From positions 1 through 64,000 of the forward strand of contig CALJHC010000011.1 in NCBI GenBank assembly GCA_938075415.1: DNA of 64,000 nt, given 5' to 3'. The translations under genes and the position numbers were made by a program. Below, one piece after another: positions 8,341 through 17,315 of this stretch. The notes beneath the pieces are model-generated. The model did no database searches and was not told where the DNA came from. It saw only the letters and a program-made list of their open reading frames with translations. Every line of letters begins with the position of its first letter. Position 1 is the stretch's first letter. Origin of the DNA: an uncultured Rubripirellula sp. Lineage in GTDB: Bacteria; Planctomycetota; Planctomycetia; Pirellulales; Pirellulaceae.

Positions 8341-9939
8341 ATGTCAAAAACATCCAGAGCCAAGCGTTCCCGCAATTTAACTCGACAACGAGGACTCGAA
8401 CGCTTGGAGGATCGCCGACTGATGATTGCATCAGCGATCGCCACAATCGACTTGATTGATGACGGCCAATTTTACGGTCCCGTTCAAATAGGACAATTCT
8501 CGACCACTGGTATCCATCAGAGTGATTCGCAGGACGCGGCTGATCGATTTGCAAGAATTGTTGATGGGCAGAATACAAGTGCGTTTTCGGCGGTCGGAAT
8601 GATTGGTGATCTTAGCGGTGGATATGGATCGGGAACCTTGATAAGTCCGTTTCACGTGCTGACGGCAGGCCACTGTGCTGTGGATGGAAACGGGAATGTC
8701 ATGGCTGACACAGCAGGCACGTTTGAGGTGGGGGGCCGTGTTTACCAGACCGAGCGTATTTTTCTGCATCCTGATTACGACGAATGGACGCTGGCAAATG
8801 ACATTGCCATTTTCCAATTGAGCGAACGGGTTGTTGGTATTTCACCGGAAACAATCAGCAGGCAAGCACCTTCCATTGGTCAAGCACTGACATTGGTTGG
8901 ATTCGGTGGCGGTGGGACAGGGACAACAGGCCATACCGGCGACTATGGAACAAAACGATTTGGAGAAACGGTGATTGAACGGCTTACCGCAACTGAGATT
9001 CAATGGACCTTCGATCCAGGTGAAAGTAACACAGCCCCCGGCGATAGCGGAGGGCCGGGGTTCATCTCCGAAGCTGGGCAGCGATTGCTCGCCAGTGTGA
9101 CCTCGTATGGAACGAGCGACAACGCAGGCTTTGGGGACGAAAGTGGTAACACTCGAGTGGATGCTTACACGACCTGGATCGACTCCATTGTTGGTGATGC
9201 GGGTGGGGACAGCGGAGATGATGGTGGTGGCATCATCAAGGATGATCATGGTGATGACATCGCATCAGCGACTAACCTCACACTCGACAGCACCGGCGCA
9301 GCGACGATCGACGCGGTTCTAGAAGAAATCGGGGATCGTGACATGTTCACGTTTGAAGTGCAGTCCCTTAGTGAGGTAGCGATTGCACTGACCAGCGCTG
9401 GGTCTGATGTTGACACCTACCTCAGACTCTATGACGCTTCCGGAAACCTTCTGGCGAGTAATGACGACTTTGGAGGGACCTTCAACAGCAACTTATCAAT
9501 GGAGCTTGATGCGGGAACTTACGCCTTCAGTGCCGCTGGCTATGCTGACACCGAATCAGGACAATACAGCGCCTCGGTGAATGCGGAAAAAATCGCTACT
9601 AACCCGGGTGGCGAGACCGTTGTGATCGACTTGAACAACCGAGGCCGTGGAAAGGTTATCGCAAATCTGATTGCCAACGAAGTGTCGACACTCAGTTTCG
9701 AGGCGATCCATACGGGACGAACAACGGTTCGCACGGTCGCTTTGACCGACGGCATTGATACGGTGATGCGAGTGCTCGATTCGAGTGGAAATGTAGTGGG
9801 GTCCAACGATGATTACGGCCGCAGCTTGAATAGCCGTTTGAATTTCACCGCGGTTGCCGGTGAGGTCTACACCATCGAGGTGTCGGACTATAACGGAACA
9901 GCGGGCGACTTCCGCGTCATCGTCAACAACCGACGTTAA
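8341..9939 (+). CDS. Secreted trypsin-like serine protease with two PPC-type domains
   Basis: About 532 residues from ATG 8341 (an in-frame TTG at 8326 also exists). The N-terminus is very basic and carries LERLEDRRLM, resembling the planctomycete LEPR-XLL export-associated motif rather than a classical signal peptide. The S1 protease domain (about 55-290) has all three catalytic motifs: LTAGHC (His), NDIAIFQL (Asp) and APGDSGGPGF (Ser). A Gly/Asp linker (GDAGGDSGDDGGG) leads into two tandem pre-peptidase C-terminal-like beta domains (about 300-410 and 420-530), each with D-x-Y/M-R-L/V-x-D and SNDDFG or SNDDYG. These are typical of secreted proteases and bind substrate or calcium. It is divergent from the ECF sigma/kinase pair, which may control it. 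Confidence 0.85.
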   Translation: MSKTSRAKRSRNLTRQRGLERLEDRRLMIASAIATIDLIDDGQFYGPVQIGQFSTTGIHQSDSQDAADRFARIVDGQNTSAFSAVGMIGDLSGGYGSGTLISPFHVLTAGHCAVDGNGNVMADTAGTFEVGGRVYQTERIFLHPDYDEWTLANDIAIFQLSERVVGISPETISRQAPSIGQALTLVGFGGGGTGTTGHTGDYGTKRFGETVIERLTATEIQWTFDPGESNTAPGDSGGPGFISEAGQRLLASVTSYGTSDNAGFGDESGNTRVDAYTTWIDSIVGDAGGDSGDDGGGIIKDDHGDDIASATNLTLDSTGAATIDAVLEEIGDRDMFTFEVQSLSEVAIALTSAGSDVDTYLRLYDASGNLLASNDDFGGTFNSNLSMELDAGTYAFSAAGYADTESGQYSASVNAEKIATNPGGETVVIDLNNRGRGKVIANLIANEVSTLSFEAIHTGRTTVRTVALTDGIDTVMRVLDSSGNVVGSNDDYGRSLNSRLNFTAVAGEVYTIEVSDYNGTAGDFRVIVNNRR

Positions 9940-10021
9940 GGAATCCCTTTTCCTGAAGGCTACCAATCGATTCCCATGCCTTCAGGCATTCCGAAGACGA
10001 CGAACAAGATCATCACAATCT

Positions 10022-10067
10022 AACAGCCCGCGTTTCTGACAAGATTCGTGGGCTGTTGCGTTATTTT
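10022..10067 (+). terminator. Rho-independent terminator after protease gene
   Basis: AACAGCCCGCG (10022-10032) pairs with CGTGGGCTGTT (10047-10057), an 11-bp stem with one G-U pair. It is followed by GCGTTATTTT and lies 82 bp after the protease stop. Confidence 0.65.
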
Positions 10068-10225
10068 AACTTGAGATTCCTCCTTCGTTCAAACTGATCA
10101 CTCGGCGTGATGGCACCACCAACCGGACAAATTCATCGTCCGGTGCTGCTCGACGCGCAGGCAGCGTAAGATGGTTCTCTGCGATCACATGAATTGGGAT
10201 AGAACTTGCAAGGGCGAAGCAGCAG

Positions 10226-11869
10226 ATGAAAAGTCACAAGGGCGTTAAAAAGCTGGACAAGGTGCGGACAAGCCAAATCCGTTCCTCTCATTTGCGAGGG
10301 ACTTTCCCCGTCTTGTGGATTTGCCTGCTGAGCCTGATTGCCGTCGTTGAATCCGCCGGAGCCACTGAAATTCTCTGGAGTCAATATTGTCAGCACCTCG
10401 GCAAGATGAAACTACTGGTGCACCTGGACACGGATCCCACCACGAGTGTCGCGAGTGACCCCGAGGTATCGAAACTCTGGTTGCGTCCTGATGTCACTAG
10501 CAAATGGACGCTCACTGATTCTCAACCAGTCGATCAACTAACCGCCACGGTTTTATTTCAACGTGAATCATGGCCGCGTCAAACTCAGATGCTTTTTAAG
10601 GTCACTTGCGGCGACTCCGAATGGCAAGGTGTTTTTCGTGCAGAGCCCAAGAAAGGCACCGTGTTGAAGCTCGCCGCTCTTTCCTGCCACAAGGACATTG
10701 GCTGGCCATGGACCGAAGCAATCGCGGAACTGATCGCCCATGATCCGGACCTGGTGTACTTTTCCGGCGACCAGATCTATGAGAACGACTATGGCAGCCC
10801 GATGTTCCGAGCGACCACAGCTGAGGATGTTCCTTTGGGGATGGCAAACTACCTGCAAAAGTATCGAAAATTTGGAGAAGCTTTCAGGGAGCTGATGCGA
10901 GATCGACCCACGATCATGATCACCGATGATCACGACGTTTACGCCAACGACCTTTGGGGAAATGGCGGCGTGGTGATGGACGGTAACCGAACCACTGGCG
11001 GCTATCCCACCCATCCGGACTGGGTCAATGCGGCGGAGTTCACCCAGACTGGCCATCTACCGGATCCCGTGGATCCCGGTCCACATGGTGATGGTGTGCG
11101 TGCCTACTACACGGCATTGGAATACGGAGGGGTGCACTTTGCCATCTTGGAGGATCGAAAATTCAAGAGTCCCCCGTCGGAGGTCATCCAAGAACTAATC
11201 GCACCGCCGGGATTTCAGTTTCCGAAAAAACGAAGGACTGATTTCGAAATCGAAGTGGTACTTGATCCCGATTACGACTGCACGAAGCTCGATGGACCAG
11301 GCCTGCATCTGCTGGGCAGTCAACAAGAATCTTTCCTTGCAAGCTGGTCGAAAACCTTGAAACAATCCGGCAGTGTCGGTGCGGTCTTGTCGCAAAGCCC
11401 TTGGGCTCATGTCGCAATGTATTCGCCAACCTCTGCAGATCTTGATTCCAATGCTTGGCCCCAATCCGGAAGAAATCGTGCCCTCAAAGCAATTGGAGAT
11501 GCGCCGGTGGTGATGCTCCACGGTGATGTTCACTTAGGAACACTCGGCCGACACGGCGTCGAGAAATTCAATGACGGACCGGTAAGCTATTCGATCCCCT
11601 CCTTTTCGTCCAAGGCAAGCCGACGATGGGAACCACTCAAACCAGGTGACAATCGTGAACCCGGCGCCCCCGAAACCACTGGAGAATTCAAAGATCGTTT
11701 CGGAAACAAAGTAACCATGTACGGAGCCGGAAACGGGCTCAATGGCTACGGCATTGTCTTATTCGATGCGGAAAGCCAAAAAATCGAACTGCAATTTCAT
11801 CCGATGAACGAGCAACGCAAACCGATCAAGACAAACGTCCCTGGCTGGCCAAGAACGCTCAGATTTTGA
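10226..11869 (+). CDS. Secreted PhoD-like metallophosphatase
   Basis: 547 residues with a long N-terminal basic region and a hydrophobic segment (about 28-47), suggesting a signal or anchor. The metal-binding motifs of the PhoD/alkaline phosphatase D superfamily are present in order: LAALSCHKD, LVYFSGDQIYE, MITDDHDVYANDLWG and VVMLHGDVHLGTLGRHG. These place Asp, His and Asn ligands for a binuclear metal centre. The enzyme would hydrolyse phosphomono- or diesters outside the cytoplasm. The first part (about 48-140) resembles the beta-sandwich preceding PhoD domains. It stands alone, and the next gene downstream is an MFS transporter after a repeat-bearing gap. The start could lie at a later Met, since the first 25 residues are atypical. 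Confidence 0.8.
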   Translation: MKSHKGVKKLDKVRTSQIRSSHLRGTFPVLWICLLSLIAVVESAGATEILWSQYCQHLGKMKLLVHLDTDPTTSVASDPEVSKLWLRPDVTSKWTLTDSQPVDQLTATVLFQRESWPRQTQMLFKVTCGDSEWQGVFRAEPKKGTVLKLAALSCHKDIGWPWTEAIAELIAHDPDLVYFSGDQIYENDYGSPMFRATTAEDVPLGMANYLQKYRKFGEAFRELMRDRPTIMITDDHDVYANDLWGNGGVVMDGNRTTGGYPTHPDWVNAAEFTQTGHLPDPVDPGPHGDGVRAYYTALEYGGVHFAILEDRKFKSPPSEVIQELIAPPGFQFPKKRRTDFEIEVVLDPDYDCTKLDGPGLHLLGSQQESFLASWSKTLKQSGSVGAVLSQSPWAHVAMYSPTSADLDSNAWPQSGRNRALKAIGDAPVVMLHGDVHLGTLGRHGVEKFNDGPVSYSIPSFSSKASRRWEPLKPGDNREPGAPETTGEFKDRFGNKVTMYGAGNGLNGYGIVLFDAESQKIELQFHPMNEQRKPIKTNVPGWPRTLRF

Positions 11870-12274
11870 AAGCAAGCGTCATTGGATTCACAAGAGGATC
11901 TCATTCACCCGACCGCTAAGCCCCGTGCTGCTGGCCCCCGTGCTGCTGGACCCCATGCTGCTGGACCCCGTGCTGCTGGACCCCGTGAAGAGTCGACTTG
12001 GGTGAGAAACGTATCAGCTTGCAATTGAAAACGCGTGGATTGTTAAGCTTGACGTCACCCAACCTACACTCCTTCTTTTTCCGAAACGAATACCAAGATG
12101 GATGCCGTTGATAGAATCTGACAGTGGCTTCTGGAATACAATGATCTGCCGTTTAGGATCGGCTTGCATGGAAATCATGCGGTCGTGATCGCGGTTGACA
12201 GGTTTCTTATCTGGAACCATGGTAACCCCTTGAATGGTCACCATTAAATTGAACGCCTTCCACTGGTACAGCGC
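11870..12274. other. Intergenic with tandem repeat
   Basis: 405 bp between phosphatase and MFS genes, containing the 15-bp tandem repeat at 11921-11987. A minus-strand open frame at 12014-12295 has no recognisable family features and runs into the MFS gene start, so it is not called. Confidence 0.4.
11921..11987 (+). repeat. 15-bp tandem repeat, 4.5 copies
   Basis: Unit CCCCGTGCTGCTGGA occurs at 11921, 11936, 11951 and 11966 with only single-base differences (last base C in copy 1, A for G in copy 3), then a partial copy CCCCGTG at 11981. It is intergenic, starting 51 bp after the phosphatase stop. Confidence 0.95.
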
Positions 12275-13549
12275 GTGCAAGACACCAACCGCCAACCCCC
12301 GCCTATCGCTCGGGCAATCACCATGCTGGCACTTATCGTGGCCGGTGAGGCGGTCTTTTTTTTACCTTTTGTGCTTCCTCGGATTTTCCGGCCGACAATG
12401 CTGGACGTGTTTCAACTGACTAACCTTCAGTTGGGGATTGCTTTCTCGGTGTATGGCGTTGTTGCAATGTTGTCCTACTTCCCCGGCGGGCCGCTTGCGG
12501 ATCGATTTTCCGCGAGAAACCTAATGTCATTTGCATTGGCGGCAACTTCCCTCGGTGGTCTTGTCTTGGCGTTGATCCCGTCTTTATCGACAGTCAAGGG
12601 ACTGTACGGATTCTGGGGAATCACCACCATCCTTTTGTTTTGGGCACCGCTGATTCGAGCAACGCGAGAGTGGGGCGGAAACAAGCAACCAGGTCGTGCG
12701 TTTGGAATCTTGGATGGAGGTCGTGGACTAGTTGCTGCCGCCATTGGCAGTGGCTCGATCGTTCTCTTTTCCTCGTTCATGCCGGAACAGATTCAAGACA
12801 CAACACCTCAACAGAGGGCGAACGCCCTGCGGCAGGTTATCTTTCTATTCTCAGGTATTACCTTTGCCGCCGCCATCTTCGTGTGGTTTGCTTTTCCTCG
12901 ACAAAATCTATTGACTGACCAATCAAAGGAGAAGTTTCAGCTGACCGAAATGATTCGCGTCCTGAGAATGCCTACCGTGTGGCTGCAGGCAATTATTGTC
13001 CTCAGCGCATACATAGGATTTAGAGGCTTGGACGATATCTCACTGTACTCGCATGACGTGTTGGGATTTAACGAAGTTCAGGCGGCCAATGCAGGGACAC
13101 TTTCCATGTGGGTCAGGCCTTTCGCGGCAATCGCCGCAGGTTGCTTGGCTGATCGCTTTGGTGTTGCCCAGTTAATCATTGCCAGCCTGATGGTGCTGGG
13201 CGGCGGCAGCGCCGTGGTGGCAGCTGGCGGGTTCGTTCCGGGCATGATCTCGTTCTTTTTTGCCATAACGCTCACGACCAGCGCAGCCGTGTTTGCTTTA
13301 CGAGGTCTGTACTATGCCATGATGGAAGCGGGAGGCGTACCGTTCGCCGCAACCGGTACGGCAGTGGGTATTGTCTCCGTTGTCGGATACACCCCCGACA
13401 TTTTCATGGGACCGCTGATGGGAATTCTGCTAGATCGATGGCCGGGTCAGCTTGGACATCAATTTATCTTTGCTGTCATGACCCTGAGCGCAATGCTTGG
13501 ATTGGTGGCGTCAATCTTTTTTTGGCGTATCACTCGACGACCTGCATAA
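12275..13549 (+). CDS. MFS transporter
   Basis: 424 residues with about twelve hydrophobic segments and a central loop near residues 205-225. The N-terminal half has GGPLADRFSARNLM between helices 2 and 3, the hallmark MFS loop (G-x3-D-R-x-S/G-R-R/K). The C-terminal half repeats it as GCLADRFGVAQL. The start at 12275 is GTG; the next Met (12323) would cut into helix 1. The substrate is unknown. It lies 580 bp upstream of the EgtD-oxygenase-methyltransferase group on the same strand and could move the product or a precursor of that pathway, but the gap makes cotranscription uncertain. Confidence 0.85.
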   Translation: MQDTNRQPPPIARAITMLALIVAGEAVFFLPFVLPRIFRPTMLDVFQLTNLQLGIAFSVYGVVAMLSYFPGGPLADRFSARNLMSFALAATSLGGLVLALIPSLSTVKGLYGFWGITTILLFWAPLIRATREWGGNKQPGRAFGILDGGRGLVAAAIGSGSIVLFSSFMPEQIQDTTPQQRANALRQVIFLFSGITFAAAIFVWFAFPRQNLLTDQSKEKFQLTEMIRVLRMPTVWLQAIIVLSAYIGFRGLDDISLYSHDVLGFNEVQAANAGTLSMWVRPFAAIAAGCLADRFGVAQLIIASLMVLGGGSAVVAAGGFVPGMISFFFAITLTTSAAVFALRGLYYAMMEAGGVPFAATGTAVGIVSVVGYTPDIFMGPLMGILLDRWPGQLGHQFIFAVMTLSAMLGLVASIFFWRITRRPA

Positions 13550-14129
13550 AAAAATCGTGCAACACAAGGCACCTTGATTGCTCGCTCGTGACTTTTCAAC
13601 ATCGATCCGAGATAGCTACGCTTCCTCTTCGCGTTAGCAACCAACGGAAAGCAGACGAAATAATCCACCCAAAAAACATGCTGGTGAAACAAAGGACCTG
13701 ATGTATCCAAGCAAGAACGTCAACTCGATTTCGTCAATCGATCCTTAAACAGCCCGCTAGCATGTCCCGAAGTAAAGAGGTCAAGAAAAGCTACCTTGGT
13801 ACAGACACCAAACGAAAATCCCCAAGGCCCGCGCCAACGCAAAAAAACAAGACATTAACCACAGACATTGAGAATCTGCCCGTATCGTATCGATACAGTT
13901 GGTTCAACGGTATCGGGACTCAGGTTCACTCGATCTTTGTCGAAAAGACGGCGACCCCTCGTACGTAAAACAGAATTCCGTAGCCGAAGAATTTTATTTC
14001 ACCACCTTTTAACCTGGCAAGTGTGGGTCACAGATCACCCTTGATGGCGTAGACTTCGTGAAATGCTTCACAACAGGAAGCAAGTGAATTTGCGGGTACG
14101 CGGTTGATGTGCTCTTGCAAGACACTCTG
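13550..14129. other. Intergenic, no convincing gene
   Basis: 580 bp between the MFS gene and the EgtD-like gene. A 68-codon lysine-rich frame at 13762-13968 shows no family features and is not called. No clear terminator was seen, so readthrough into the downstream group cannot be excluded. Confidence 0.4.
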
Positions 14130-15152
14130 ATGTCCGCGACACGCTTCGTTACTGCAAATCGATTCATGACACAATCTCATTGCTTGGAACTCAAGAGTTC
14201 CATTGCCTCTTCGTCAGACCCAAACGAGCAAACCTCAGATTTTTTAAATGACGTCCTTACTGGTTTATCACAGCCAAACAAGGAACTCCATTGCAAGTAC
14301 TTTTATGACGAACTGGGGTCACAACTCTTCGATCAAATTTGCGAGTTGCCCGAATATTATCCCACGCGAACCGAGTCTAGCATCATGCGAGCGGATGCTG
14401 ATGCCATTTGCCAACACATCGGAGAGGGAGCCGTACTGGTTGAGTACGGAAGCGGCAGCAGCACCAAAACTCGCCAACTTTTGGACCATCTTGTCGATCA
14501 ACAGGCCTACCTTCCAGTTGACATCTCGGACGAGCATCTACTACGCACAGCAGATCAATTGCGTCTCGATTACCCTGAATTAAAAATCACCCCGATCGTC
14601 GCCGATTTCACGGTCGGCTTCGACATCCCGGCAGCGTACCGGGACACACCGATCACGGTTTATTTCCCAGGTTCGACGATTGGTAATCTGCCACCCGACG
14701 CTGCGGTCAAACTGCTGACCGAAATAGCAAAACAATGCCAACTTGGCGGAGGCTTACTGATCGGGTTTGACCTGGACAAATCGCCTGAAAAACTAATCGC
14801 GGCGTATGATGATTCGACCGGAGTGACCGCCAAGTTCAATCTGAACCTGCTCAATCGAATAAACCGTGAACTCGATGGTAATTTTGACATGGAGAATTTT
14901 TCCCACGTCGCAATTTACAACGAGGAACACACGCGCATTGAAATTTACATCGAAAGCTGCATCGAACAGACGGTCGCCATCGGTGAAATTGAAATCAAAT
15001 TCGCTGAGGGTGAAAGAATCTTTACTGAATATTCACACAAGTATTCCATTGACCAATTCCAAGCAATGGCTGGGCGAGCGGGATTTGCCGCGGATGCAGT
15101 TTGGACGGATGATAACGAGCTATTTGCCGTCATGCACCTGAGCGTTAAGTAG
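14130..15152 (+). CDS. egtD: EgtD-type SAM-dependent histidine N-alpha-methyltransferase
   Basis: About 340 residues from ATG 14130; a GTG at 14109 and an ATG at 14166 are alternatives. The family signature is clear: KYFYDELGSQLFDQICELPEYYPTRTE, then the SAM site LVEYGSGSSTKT, VDISDEHL, the substrate-loop FPGSTIGNLPP, and near the C-terminus the E-x-S motif (TEYSHKYS). EgtD trimethylates histidine to hercynine, the first step of ergothioneine synthesis. By recall of the Mycobacterium enzyme, the E-x-S pair contacts the imidazole and is kept here (about E300/S302), supporting histidine as substrate, while the neighbouring IEM position reads IEI. No EgtB or EgtC sulfur-transfer gene is in the window. 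Instead an oxygenase and two methyltransferases follow, suggesting a different end product. Confidence 0.85.
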   Translation: MSATRFVTANRFMTQSHCLELKSSIASSSDPNEQTSDFLNDVLTGLSQPNKELHCKYFYDELGSQLFDQICELPEYYPTRTESSIMRADADAICQHIGEGAVLVEYGSGSSTKTRQLLDHLVDQQAYLPVDISDEHLLRTADQLRLDYPELKITPIVADFTVGFDIPAAYRDTPITVYFPGSTIGNLPPDAAVKLLTEIAKQCQLGGGLLIGFDLDKSPEKLIAAYDDSTGVTAKFNLNLLNRINRELDGNFDMENFSHVAIYNEEHTRIEIYIESCIEQTVAIGEIEIKFAEGERIFTEYSHKYSIDQFQAMAGRAGFAADAVWTDDNELFAVMHLSVK

Positions 15153-15305
15153 GTCATCAGGTTGCCGATCAGGATCACCCTGCATGATCACTCTGTTGTG
15201 CTGCAGGAAACTGATTACCACCGATTCGCAATCAACCTCCTCATTGACCATCCAAGTCATTGCCACTCACCAAGCTGACGAAACCTGAACCCAACCCACC
15301 GAAGC

Positions 15306-16304
15306 ATGTCCACCCCTCAAACCAACACCAACACGTTTCTGTCATCTGAACATGCGTCATCCAATGATATCCAACAACAATGGGACCAGAACAACCAACA
15401 GTGGTGGGACTGGTACATGTCATTGGCAGAAAACTCCGCCGAAACCCAAACCGATCTGGTCACCCTTCCCGAACTACCCTCACACCCGATCCCTGACCCA
15501 GAGACAATGCGAAGGGAGCTAGATCAGGCGTTTGAACTAAGCACTGAGCAAATTGAATCATTCCGAAACCATAGCTTTATTAAGCTAAAAGATGTCTTAA
15601 GCCCCGGCCTGCTGACGCTGATGCGTCAAGAACTGGCCAGTCTGCTCAACGCGGCGGGTGATCATTTGGGCAGCCGTTTCGGCAGTTTAGAAATGATGTG
15701 GCCAGAAAATGAAATGATACGTGCACTCGTGTTCAGCAAACGGCTTGCTCGCATGGCCGCTGAACTGCTGGGGGTCGACAAAATCCGCCTCTACCATGAC
15801 AACGCCCTCTCCAAACAGCCCGGATGCGGCCGTACACCATGGCATTACGATGGTCACCACTTCCCAATCGCCACGCGAGACGTATGCACGGTCTGGATAC
15901 CCCTGCAGGCAATCCCGCTAAACATGGGGCCCCTTGGATTTGCCCATGGCATGGATCTGGTGGACGTGGTTGCAGATATCCCGTTTAACAAATTTGACAC
16001 AAGCTACGATGCCCGCATCATTAAACGATTTAGAGATCGCAACATTCGCATCAACAGCTCACCATTTGACCTTGGCGAAATCAGTTTTCATCACAATTAC
16101 AACTTTCATACAGCCGGTGGAAATTTGACCACGACACCTCGCATGGTGTTGGCAACAACCTACTTCGGTGATGGCGCGAGGGTGATTGATGCCCCGCACA
16201 TGGTCAACGGGGACTGGCAGCGATTCATGCCGGGCCTGGAACCTGGTGACGTCATTGACACACCTAACAATCCAATTCTTTACTCTAACGTTTCTGGCAC
16301 GTAG
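15306..16304 (+). CDS. PhyH-type Fe(II)/2-oxoglutarate dioxygenase
   Basis: 332 residues. The facial triad is visible: H180-Y-D182 in TPWHYDGHHFPI, and H268 in NFHTAGGN, with R279 eleven residues later as the likely 2-oxoglutarate ligand. This is the phytanoyl-CoA dioxygenase family layout. Members hydroxylate, halogenate or desaturate small molecules, often amino acids and their betaines. The N-terminal about 90 residues are Gln/Asn/Trp-rich and precede the fold. It starts 153 bp after the EgtD-like gene on the same strand and precedes a methyltransferase by 90 bp, so the three probably form an operon. A role in oxidising hercynine or a derivative is an inference from context. Confidence 0.8.
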   Translation: MSTPQTNTNTFLSSEHASSNDIQQQWDQNNQQWWDWYMSLAENSAETQTDLVTLPELPSHPIPDPETMRRELDQAFELSTEQIESFRNHSFIKLKDVLSPGLLTLMRQELASLLNAAGDHLGSRFGSLEMMWPENEMIRALVFSKRLARMAAELLGVDKIRLYHDNALSKQPGCGRTPWHYDGHHFPIATRDVCTVWIPLQAIPLNMGPLGFAHGMDLVDVVADIPFNKFDTSYDARIIKRFRDRNIRINSSPFDLGEISFHHNYNFHTAGGNLTTTPRMVLATTYFGDGARVIDAPHMVNGDWQRFMPGLEPGDVIDTPNNPILYSNVSGT

Positions 16305-16394
16305 AAAACTCACTGTCCGTTCTTGGCATAAGAAAACGATTGCCAGCCCAATTCCCATTTCATCTCTTTTTCCACCGATCCAGTCAGGCTCAAC

Positions 16395-17315
16395 GTGCCA
16401 TCCAACACTCCTTCTGTCTCGACGTTTGATCGCAGTTGCCAGCACTGGAGCGAGGAGGGTCGAGTTGGGATGGAAGCCTTCTATCGACTTGCTGCGAAGG
16501 ACTATCAACTGCTTGCCACGAGCGTTAAGTGGACAAACGTAATCACCGATCTGCGGGCTCAATTCAACGACCAACTCAAAGTGCTGGATGTTGCCTGCGG
16601 AAGTGGGCAATTTCCCTCGGCGCTTCAGCAGTTCGGTGGTTGGAATGCGAGCAACCCTGCGATCGGCAACCTCACGATTCCTTACACGCTATTGGACCCA
16701 TCTCAGTTTTCAATTGATACCGCCAAAGAGAAATTGCAACCACCTTTCTCTGCCGCCGATGAACTGCGATGCACGGCACAACAACTAGACCACCCATCTG
16801 ATCCTTTTTCAATTGTCTGGGCGACTCACGCGTTGTATTGCGTTCCAGCTGCTGAATTGGATGTTGCCATCAAGAAGATGGTAACCGCTACCCATTCTTC
16901 TGGCTTGGGCTTCATTGCTCACGCGAGCGAGTCGGCCCACTATTTAAAGTTTCATCAGGAATATCTGCAATCGAAATTTTCCAGCGGTTCAGTACCGTAT
17001 TGCACTGCCGAAGAGGTGATGCTGACCTTGCAGTCACAATTAGCAGCTGACCAATTATCCTGTCATGCCATCGAATATGACGGCACGGTCGACCTGAATG
17101 ACAAGGTAACCGTGGAACGTTATTTACAGAGATGCTTGTTTGATGATGGGCTAACTCTCGAACAAATGATGGCAGATGAGCACCTGGGTCCCTACCTTTG
17201 CAATTGCAGAGACGAATCCAACGGTGTTTGGCGATTTCGTCAACGTACCTGGATGATGTTTTATGGCGAACAGGCCAAGCGAGCATCAGGTTGGGTTGTC
17301 GAATCGTCTGATTGA
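16395..17315 (+). CDS. Class I SAM-dependent methyltransferase
   Basis: 306 residues from a GTG start; ATG 16470 is an alternative. Motif I is VLDVACGSGQF (about residues 63-73), followed by an acidic loop TLLDPSQFS and motif IV-like FSIVWATHALYCVP. The C-terminal half (about 200-300) is helical and substrate-specific, with TVERYLQRCLF and WRFRQRTWMMFYG. Its layout resembles histamine N-methyltransferase-like enzymes more than the UbiE type, but this is weak. It is the third gene of the EgtD-oxygenase group. Its 3' end overlaps the convergent methyltransferase gene by 55 bp. A role as a second methylation step on a histidine-derived product is inferred. Confidence 0.75.
   Translation: MPSNTPSVSTFDRSCQHWSEEGRVGMEAFYRLAAKDYQLLATSVKWTNVITDLRAQFNDQLKVLDVACGSGQFPSALQQFGGWNASNPAIGNLTIPYTLLDPSQFSIDTAKEKLQPPFSAADELRCTAQQLDHPSDPFSIVWATHALYCVPAAELDVAIKKMVTATHSSGLGFIAHASESAHYLKFHQEYLQSKFSSGSVPYCTAEEVMLTLQSQLAADQLSCHAIEYDGTVDLNDKVTVERYLQRCLFDDGLTLEQMMADEHLGPYLCNCRDESNGVWRFRQRTWMMFYGEQAKRASGWVVESSD

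Noticed and set aside
12014..12295. 93-codon minus-strand open frame upstream of the MFS gene
   Set aside because: No recognisable domain or ribosome site, and it runs into the MFS start. Composition alone was not convincing.
13762..13968. 68-codon Lys-rich frame between the MFS and EgtD-like genes
   Set aside because: No family features, no Shine-Dalgarno and atypical composition; probably chance.
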